This document shows, piece after piece, positions 55,841 through 64,000 of a stretch of 64,000 nucleotides of DNA. The notes below the pieces were generated by a model. The model did no database searches. It had not been told where the DNA came from and saw only the letters and a list, made by a program, of their open reading frames with translations. The translations under genes were made by a program, and so were the position numbers. The stretch comes from Ichthyophthirius multifiliis (Eukaryota; Ciliophora; Oligohymenophorea; Hymenostomatida): positions 5,001 through 69,000 of the forward strand of contig NW_004085975.1 of NCBI RefSeq assembly GCF_000220395.1. Direction: 5' to 3'. Numbering within the stretch: the first letter of the stretch is position 1; the number at the start of each line of letters is the position of its first letter.

Positions 55841-58249
55841 ATATACAATTTTGTTTAAATTTATTTATAAATATGAAAAATATATAATATTTATTTATAT
55901 ACAATTATTATTTTTTCATAATAATTATTATATAAAACTTGTAATTATATTATATATAAAATATGTATTTATTTAAATAATGATTTTTATTTTAAATAGA
56001 TATTATTCTATTTTTGTTTTTTTTTATTTAATAATTAAAATAAGCTTTACATGTTTATATTATTTAAATTTTGAATTATTTTATTATAAAAATTATTCAA
56101 TTAATATATATATATTTTTTATTTTTTATTTTGTATATTTACTTTTTTATATATAATAGTTTTATCTATATAATTATTAAATATATCAAAAAAACTATAT
56201 ATATTACGTCTATATATTAAAAATATTTAATAATTTTATTATTTATTTATTTAAAATATTATTTTATAATTATATAATTATTATATTAATATATAATTTT
56301 TTAATTTTAGTTTTAATAGAATTATATTCTTTTAATTAATAATTTAATATTATTTTTTTGTATTATATCTAAATAAGATATATATATATTTTTATTATAA
56401 TTATAACATAATATTTTATAAAATTAAAATCTATTTAATTAATTATAGTATAAGTTAATCTTAAAATATTAAATTGTTTATAAAAAGCTACTTTTTTATT
56501 TAAATATTAATATGAAATGTAAAAAATATACATATTAAATATAATATAATTTAAAAATCAATATAATATATAAAAAATTTAGTATATACATATCAGAAAT
56601 AAAATAATTAAATATACTAAATTTAATAAAATATAAATAAAAATAATTGTATAAAAAAAAACTAAATTTCATATAATAATAAAAATACCATATATTAAAA
56701 ATAATAAGTATTAAATAAAAGTAAAAAGTTACCTATTATAAGAATTTTAAAATAAATATAAGTATTTAATAAATCTTATTAAAATTTTAATTTTACTTAA
56801 AACTTTAAAAGCAAACAAACAAAAAATTATGTTTATATAAATATAAATTTTTATACATAAGAAACAAATAAATAAAAATGTTATGCCTAAATTATATTAC
56901 TTATATAAGTATTAGAAAATAGTTTATTTAGAGAAAATAAATTAATTTATATTATCTTAGTTAAAAAAATGCTTATTAATAAAAATTAAAAAAAAAAAAA
57001 AAAAATTATATATATAAAAATTTATAATAATCATAATTATAAATTAAATAAATGATTTAGTTAATCTATTAAACTTAAGAATATATATAAATTCATTTAA
57101 TTTAATAATAAAAATATAAATTAATAAAAGTTTTACATTAACCTTCAACTAACCAATAAGAACAAAATTATTAAAAAAAGATTTTAATTAAAATAATATT
57201 GATTGTAAATACACTTATTTAATTTTATTAATAAAATAATAATGAAATCTTTAATAAAAAATAAAGAAATAATTCCTTTTAAAATTAAAATATTTACTTT
57301 TAAAATAAAAAATCAAATAATTAATTTTAAATATAATCTAAATAATATATTATAAGAATAATAACTATTAAAAAATAAAAAGAAAAAAAGGAAAATTTAA
57401 TAAAAAAATATCTAAATATTAACAAAAGATATAATAATTTTAATCAAATTAGAAAGTAATTTTTTTTTAAATAAAAAAAAACTAAAACTATTTTTTTTCT
57501 TTCGAAAAAACAAAATAAAGTATTTTTGATTTTTTTTGAGAATCAAAATTTATTTTCATTTTTCTTTTTCTATTTTTCGATTTTAATACAAAATTTATTT
57601 ATTTCAATATAAGACTTTCTATTTTTTTTATTAAAAAATGAATAAAAATAAATCAAAATAACTATTAAATTGATTAGAAAAAAAAATTAAAAATATTTCT
57701 AAAATAAAATATTAATGAAACTTTTAAGTCAAAACTATTTTTTTTTTTTTTCGAAAAAAAAATAAGATTTTGAAAGAAAAATAAATACTTAAAAATATTC
57801 TAAAATATTTTCTCGAAAATGAATTAAAATTCTTATTTTTTTATTTTTTCGATTAATAAAGTTTATAAATTAATTATATATTCTATATTTCTAATAAAAA
57901 AATAAGTTAATTATTCTTTTCAAACTAATATTTATTAAAAGAAATAATATAATTTTGAATTAATATTATAAAGCAAAATCTTTTTTAGCTTAAAGAAAAT
58001 TCATAAAGTAAATTGTTAATAATAAAATTTCTCTTTTTTAAAAAATATTGATATAAAATATATTATGATAATTTATTTTATAAAGTTTATTATATTTAAT
58101 TGAATAAAAAAAATAATTTTTTAAATGAAAAAAGTTTTTTTTGTTTTGTTTTGTTTTGTTTTTTTTTAAATATTTTTTTTTTTTTTTGTAAAATTAAATT
58201 AAATTAAATAAGTATTTATGATAAATTAAAATAAATAAAATCTAATTAT
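55841..58249. other. Long A/T-rich stretch with no gene recognised
   Basis: About 2.4 kb between convergent genes. The only structure seen is a pair of similar T-run/TTCGAAAAA segments near 57477-57525 and 57719-57770. A short GTTTT/TTTTG run lies near 58141-58160. Confidence 0.5.
57477..57770. repeat. Two similar poly-T/TTCGAAAAA segments
   Basis: AAAACTATTTTTTTT followed by TTTCGAAAAA and then an A-rich AAATAA stretch occurs near 57483 and again near 57730. Each is a short palindrome-like T-run/CG/A-run that could fold as a hairpin. It could simply reflect A/T bias. Confidence 0.35.
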
Positions 58250-59685
58250 TCATTTTAATAAACTCATCCATTCAATAAAAACAGGTTTTAGTTTAGCCGT
58301 TTTCCCTTTGCAAGATTTCACAAAATCAGAGTCCTTTTTTATTTTATTTTTTTTTGTTAATAAAAATATATTTAAAATAACAAATTTATAATATAATTAT
58401 TTCTTTACTATTAATTAATTAATATCTTATCTTTTATTTTGGTCAACTTCAAGACTTTTTTATTTTACATACATATATAAATAAAGAAAAAAAATACCAT
58501 TTCTAAAGAAATTCAATAAATTCTGCAGAATTTATATTATTTAATTAAGGTATTTTAAAATCTTTTATACTATTAAGTACATCAAAAAATGTTTTATTCC
58601 TTAGAAAAAATAGAAATATTAAACCTAAAAATAAATAAAATTTTACTAATTAATATCTATAGGATGTTTAGCTTCTGAAATTTCAATCAAAAGAAGTCCT
58701 AGACTCCAAATATCAGTTTTAATAGTATAACTTTCACCAGCTAATCTTTCAGGCTAACCAAAAAAATATAAAAAAATATAAAATAAAAGAATAATAATTA
58801 CACTCATATAAATAGTAGTGCCAACGAAAGTATTTTTTTAATCTAAAGTACCATTTACTTACCCACAGATGCCTAAATCTGAAATTTTGATTTCTCCTTA
58901 AGAATTAACAAGAACATTACCGGGTTTAATATCTCTATGTATAATTTTTAGTTCTTTGTGTAAATATTAAATTCCTTTAAGAATTTAATAAGTAACATAT
59001 TTAATAATTGTCTCATTAACTTTTCCGGCTTTTTTAAGAATAGAATCGAGAGTACCTTAATCCATATATTCTAATATAATATTCAAAGTTCCTTCATAAT
59101 AAAAAGCACAATAATATTATACTATATATTATGAATTGCAAGAAAAAAGAGTTTTAATTTCCCATATTAATTATTTTTAGAAATGTTCATCATTATTTAA
59201 TTTTATTTCCTTTTTTTTTTTTTTTTTTAATATTAAAAAAATAAAATAAAAAAAAACCTTAATAGCATAAAATTTCCCTGATTATTTATGTTTTACTTTA
59301 CTAACTTTACCTGATGTTCCTTTTCCAAGTTCATTTAATATTTCGAAGTCTTCAAGTTTAAAATCAACATTTTTTTACATTATTTTTATTATCTTTTTAT
59401 CCTAACTAACATATTCAGTATAACATTAAGATTTTTCTAATGTTAATTCTTTAAATCTATCTATTTTTTATTCAAATATAGATATTATAAATATATTTTA
59501 AATTAAAATAAAATAAGTGAATTATAAAATAAAATGTACTTAATAAATCAATATCAACACTTTCTTCAGTTCTTTTTTAACTATTTATAATTATAAAAAT
59601 TCTATTAGTAAAATTAATATTATGTAAATATATACTTTTCAGAAACTGTTTAGAATTATAAATTTAGTTTGTTCTTTTTTTCCAT
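58250..59685 (-). CDS. MAP kinase kinase-like (STE7) protein kinase
   Basis: Kinase domain in order: DFEILNELGKGTSGKVSKVK (Gly loop), GKFYAIK (VAIK-type Lys), IIKYVTYQILKGIQYLHKE, IIHRDIKPGNVLVNSQGEIK, ISDLGICG (DLG in place of DFG), NTFVGTTIYMSPERLAGESY, and IKTDIWSLGLLLIEISEAKH. The SPERL and FVG-T-YM motifs and DIWSLGL are those of MAPKKs. The C-terminal lobe is shorter and less canonical (DSDFVKSCKGKTAKLKPVFI) before TGA 58250-58252. Short introns lie at about 58600-58650, 58755-58800, 59205-59260 and 59465-59540. A T6 run (59573-59578) may break the frame in the first exon, so the start at 59685 is tentative. Likely phosphorylates a MAP kinase. Confidence 0.82.
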
Positions 59686-60765
59686 TTTTTATAATTATTG
59701 ATAAATATAAAAATATAAAAAAGATAAAAAAATATTTTAAAAATAAATGGAAAATAAAGTAATTATATAATATATAAATTATTAATAAATAAAATGAATT
59801 ATTAAAAAAATTGTATAAAAATAAAAAATAAAACTTGAAATATGTTAAAAGATAGTAATCTTTATTAATTTATTTATTTAATTATTTAATTATTTATATT
59901 ATTTTAAAAAAATATTAAATATTTAATTTATGTTTTTATTCTTAAAAATTAAAAATTACCTTTTATCTTTTTTAAAGTATTATCATTTCATCTCTTATTT
60001 TTAATTTTTTTTTTTTTTATAATTAATATTTTATTCCTTATTTTTAAATTTCCTATTAGTTTATTTTTAATTAATATAAAAAGTGCATTATTTTAATTTT
60101 TACGATTTTCTATAAAATAAGTATATTTATTTATTTATAACCAAAATATGTTAAATAACAATAATTTGATAAGAATAGTTTTTTATGTTCTTGATAATTC
60201 CTATTTTTTTTTTTATTTTTTTTTACATATTATTAAAAATCACTCTAAAAATTAATTGTAATATACATTTTAGCGATAGATAAAGAATTTATAATATATG
60301 AATAACAAATTTAAAATTGTTAAAAAAGACATATAAATAAAAATGAAAATTAAAGAATAAAGAAAAAAATGACAAAAAAAGTTAATATTATTTGTATAAT
60401 TCCCAATAAATTGTTAAAAATAGCATCATCTAAATTATTTTTAAAAATTCCGAATATTTAAAAAATATATTAAAAATTCAGAAAGTTAAAAAAAATAATA
60501 TACTCGTAAATATTAGTGAAAGAAGTATAAAAAATAAAGTAAAAAGAAGGAAAAACAAGTAAAAATAAGGGAATAAAATATAAAAGAAAAGAAATAATAA
60601 TAATAAAAAACATATTTTACTAATTTAATAATAAATATATACAAAACAAACATTTATATATTTTATAGTCTTATATATATACATTTATTTATACTAAAAT
60701 ATAAAATAAAAAATAAAAAATCTTAAAAAATAATTTTAAAAGAAACAATACAATTTTCACATAAA
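59686..60765. other. A/T-rich spacer
   Basis: About 1.1 kb between two minus-strand genes. No coding or structured element recognised. Confidence 0.5.
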
Positions 60766-61626
60766 TCATTTAACCATAAACTAAGCAGTTAAACTTAAAT
60801 GATCACTAGAAAAAACTTAATTAGGCAATCCTTTTTATCCAATTTATTCTTTACTAGGTAATTAATTATACCCAATAAGTTCCAAAGACCCAAAAGTATA
60901 AAATATATAATCAATAACTCTACATTATTCTTCTTATTTTCTTTATTTAAAAGTCGTAAAAGAAGCATGATCATAAGCATTTTTAAAAACTCCTATTTTT
61001 TTCAAATTTTAAATACATTAATAATCTGGTTCTGCGTTAAAATCTCCTAAAAAAATAAGAGGAAGACCTTTTTACGAATATTTTTAATTATAATTTTTTA
61101 AAAAATGATCAATTTGTTAAATTCGAGTATTTTCATATTCTTTTTTAGCTTTTAAATGAGTTACACAAACTTAAACTTTATAGGAATTTTACTTTTCTTC
61201 TAAAAGGAAATAAAAATACGATTAATTTACAGTTTTTTCATAAACAAGATAATTAACTACATCTTTTTCTAAAACTTTAAATTTCTGATTATTTATACAG
61301 ACTAATTATCCATCTTGATTATCTGGTTTTTTATTAAAAAAACATGTATGAGTATCCTTTAATATTTCTTCGAAAAAAACAGGTTTATCAACTTCTTCTA
61401 AACATATTATATCAGCAAATGCTCTTTATTTTAGATGTTCTTCATGAAGTTTTTACCGATATTACCAGTTCAAATATTCGTCTGAGCATTAAGGGAATTC
61501 GCCCGCAAGAGAATCAGCAAGGGTATTCCATTATGTAATTGTAAAAACTTTATTAAGATTTATTTTATGAAAATCGTTTCGTAAATTATGGTTATCAGAA
61601 TTAGTTTATTATAAATCTTTTTACAT
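60766..61626 (-). CDS. NOCT: Nocturnin-like exonuclease/endonuclease/phosphatase (EEP) enzyme
   Basis: An intronless 286-residue EEP-fold protein in one exact frame. Starts MQKDLQQTNSDNHNLRND. The catalytic motifs of the nocturnin/CCR4 group are all present: ITQWNTLADSLA (Asn), IICLEEVD (metal Glu), CVTHLKAKKEYENTRIQQID (His, as in nocturnin HLKA), LIFLGDFNAEPDY (Asp/Asn), CRVIDYIFYTFGSLELIG and FSSDHLSLTAQF (Asp-His). The block YNQLPSKEQIGQKGLPNQVF followed by SSDHLSL resembles the C-terminus of vertebrate nocturnin. Nocturnin removes the 2'-phosphate from NADP(H); related enzymes are mRNA deadenylases, so substrate is not settled by sequence. No leucine-rich repeats (as in CCR4) and no clear signal. 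TGA 60766-60768. Confidence 0.9.
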
Positions 61627-62505
61627 TTTTATTTGTTTATTTTATTTTATTTTATTTAATTATTACATATATATAATATTTTATTATATTCTTCTTTTAA
61701 TATATTTATCTGTAATAATAGCTTTTTTAATTAAATTTTTTATTTATATAAATATCAATTTCTATATTATAATTTTCCTATTTTATATCTTAGGAAAGTA
61801 CTGAATTTCAATAATATTATTATTAATTGATAAAACTATATATAATTTGATAAATTTACAAAAATTAAAATATGTTTATTTATATCATTTTAAAATATTT
61901 GAGATAATAATGCATAAATATAAAGTGCTTAATTAAGTTGTATTTTATATAATTAAATAAATTTATTGGGTAAGATATTGCAATCAAAATTAAAGTTTTT
62001 TAAACTATAATTAAAGGATTATATATATAATTTGTATATGGAAATATTACATACTAAAACGTAAATCAATAAAGAATAAATATTAGAACTTTTAACAAAT
62101 ATAAAATGAATTTATTATATATTAAATTAAAATATTTAAATAAAAAATATTCCTAAAAATAAAAATAAAAATAAAAATTATTAATTATATAATTAATACA
62201 ATATAAATGATTTTATTTTATTTTTTCTATTTTTTTTATTAATTAAAAAAATTATTAAATTTAAATTTTTTCGTTTATAAATTTTTAATAAAAAAAATAT
62301 TTCAAAAATAACAAATTGAAATTATAATTAGTTACAAAACATATATAATTCTGATATTATTGATATTAAAATCAAGAATAAATAATAAATTATATTTTTA
62401 TAATAATCATTTCAATAATATTTTTATAAAAAATAGTTAATTTAAAAAAAAAAATATTTATTTTTAATTTTAAAGCAAAATTTTGAATAAAAAATTAAAA
62501 AAAAT
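61627..62505. other. Divergent intergenic region
   Basis: Between the 5' ends of the nocturnin-like gene (-) and the carboxypeptidase gene (+). A/T filler; it must contain both promoters but shows no defined element. Confidence 0.45.
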
Positions 62506-64000
62506 ATGCTTAAAGCAAATAATAAATTAAAAAACTAAATTATAAAAAATAAAAGAAATGATTCCGAAGAGGAAGGTTTTATCGATGATTTTTAAAATGA
62601 CGAAAAATAAGCTTAATTATAACCTATTTAAAACATTACAGAATATCAATTATAAAATAAAGATCTTTATAATATATTGAAGCTTCCTGAGGCAAATCCA
62701 CTATTAGAATAAGATTAAAAAATATCGTATACATAAAGGATATAATACAATTAATTACAAATAGAGTAAAATAAAATTGTAAAAATAAAAAATTATATTT
62801 TTAAATAAAAAATAATAATAAAAAAAATAAAAATAAAAGAAAAATATTACCATAATATACCAATGTTTTATCCTAAAGAAAAAGTAGAGCGGAATCTTTA
62901 AATAGTTCAAACTTACTGCCTAATATATACCCTAAAATAAATATAAAATAGAATTTTTATGATTAAAATACTTTATATGGAAAATATAAAATGTCTAATT
63001 CTTATTAATTAATCTATTAAAAATTATTCGACACTCGTCCTGAAAATGAGCAAAAAACATATTTTGCTTCTTATAATTTTGAATTAGATAAAATAAATTA
63101 TGACCCAACTTTAATAAACACTTACTTTGATGTTTTTGAAGATGAAAATTATCATAAAAATAATGAGTTTTAATAATAGAAGGGATTTATTTAATTTGAT
63201 AGCAAATTCGAAAGTGGAAATTTAATGTATGTTTATTAAAAGAATAATGTAAATAACGAATATGACCTTATATTAGCTAATGATACAAATTCTAAAGGAT
63301 ATAATTAATGGTTTTGTTTTTCTACAAAAAATAATTAAAAAAACTAAACAATTTAATTTAATATCGTTAATATGGTATTTTTTTTATTTTTTAAATAATA
63401 TTAAAATAAATATAACTTTTTAAAGTAAAAAAGTAATTCTTTATTTTTAAATGGAATGAAACCTGCGATTTTTTCATATAAAAATTAATTAAAAAGTTAA
63501 AATATATAATAGTGGGAAAGAGGAGGATTCGCAATTTAATATTATTAAAATTAGATATATAAAGTAATAAAAACTAAATTTAATTTAAAAGATATTAAAA
63601 AATCAAGTATTTATAAATAAAAATCAGGATTAAGCATAAGAAAAAAATTATTATACATTATCTTTTTAATATACATTTGAATTTGAAAATGATACTGTTT
63701 TTTTTGCTATGACATATCCATATACATATACTAAAATGATGAATCATATTGAAAAAATAACAAATCAAGCCAAAACCTAAAAAGAAATGTAAAAAATATC
63801 AACTAAAAATATATATATATATATATTAAAAAAAAAAAAACAGATATGTAAAAAAAGAAACTTTATGTAAAAGTCTCTGCTAAAATGATGTACCATTATT
63901 AACAATTGCAAATACAAAACCTAAAAATACAACAAAAGAATAAAGAATAGCAATAATATTAGCAAGACAACATCCTGGAGAAACAGTATCTTCTTACTTA
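62506..64000 (+). CDS. Cytosolic (Nna1/CCP-type) carboxypeptidase, 5' part
   Basis: M14-family zinc carboxypeptidases of this group trim Glu from tubulin tails. Starts MLKANNKLKNQIIKNKRNDS at ATG 62506. After an acidic, Gln-rich N-terminus comes the CCP-specific N-domain: FDSKFESGNLMYVYQ, YDLILANDTNSKGYNQWFCF, KKSNSLFLNGMKPAIFSYKN, WERGGFAIQYY, FEFENDTVFFAMTYPYTYTK. The catalytic domain then opens with VPLLTIANTK and IAIILARQHPGETVSSYL, giving the zinc-binding HxxE. The window ends there, so the second zinc His and catalytic Glu are not seen. Introns at about 62781-62840, 63372-63423 and 63811-63842. Which CCP subgroup (1/4, 2/3, 5) is unclear from this part. Confidence 0.9.

Noticed and set aside
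61344-61538. Plus-strand ORF of 64 codons
   Set aside because: Antisense to the catalytic part of the nocturnin-like gene, whose motifs are unmistakable.

Overview
The window reads as nuclear DNA of a ciliate, most likely an oligohymenophorean. It is extremely A+T-rich. Conserved proteins appear only when TAA and TAG are read as Gln with TGA as the sole stop: MLH1 (ending in FERC then TGA), DHFR-TS (ending MAV then TGA), CPSF73, NOM1, nocturnin and others. Introns are short and GT...AG. Base composition and code fit something like Ichthyophthirius, but I cannot fix the species. Standard-code ORF calling fails here, so almost every gene below was read by eye with the reassigned code. I saw no tRNA, rRNA, CRISPR array, viral element or recognisable transposon.

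Layout. 1-3680: nothing recognised. 3.7-5.2 kb (-): protein tyrosine phosphatase. 6.5-9.5 kb (+): nucleolar NOM1/Sgd1. 10.2-14.1 kb (-): BAR-like/GRAM/VASt/TM sterol-transfer protein of the Lam type. 14.5-15.5 kb (+): tetraspanin. 15.7-18.6 kb (-): ankyrin-AGC kinase. 20.6-22.8 kb (+): IQ-motif protein. 24.3 kb (+): Alba protein. 25.3-26.3 kb (-): ER DnaJ. 26.8-28.1 kb (-): LRRC51-like. 28.3-30.0 kb (-): DHFR-TS. 31.3-32.4 kb (-): polytopic membrane protein, perhaps XK-like. 33.5-35.8 kb (-): MLH1. 36.2-37.4 kb (-): IFT-dynein light intermediate chain. 38.3-41.7 kb (+): cyclic-nucleotide-binding K+ channel with a zinc knuckle. 41.9-44.7 kb (+): CPSF73. 46.4-49.1 kb (+): hydroxylysine-kinase-like/phospholyase-like fusion. 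49.4-51.5 kb (+): membrane-anchored pepsin-fold protein. 51.8-52.3 kb (+): small 4-TM protein. 52.9-55.0 kb (+): CFAP91. 55.2-55.8 kb (+): hypothetical. 58.3-59.7 kb (-): MAPKK-like kinase. 60.8-61.6 kb (-): nocturnin-like. 62.5 kb to the end (+): cytosolic carboxypeptidase, cut by the window edge.

The genes are ordinary eukaryotic single-copy types with no operon logic. Several serve cilia (CFAP91, DYNC2LI1, LRRC51, the tubulin carboxypeptidase). The points most worth a second look are: the fused kinase/PLP enzyme with altered kinase residues; the pepsin-fold protein that has lost both DTG motifs; the channel with an inserted CCHC knuckle; and about ten single-base frame breaks in otherwise well-conserved genes, mostly in A/T runs.
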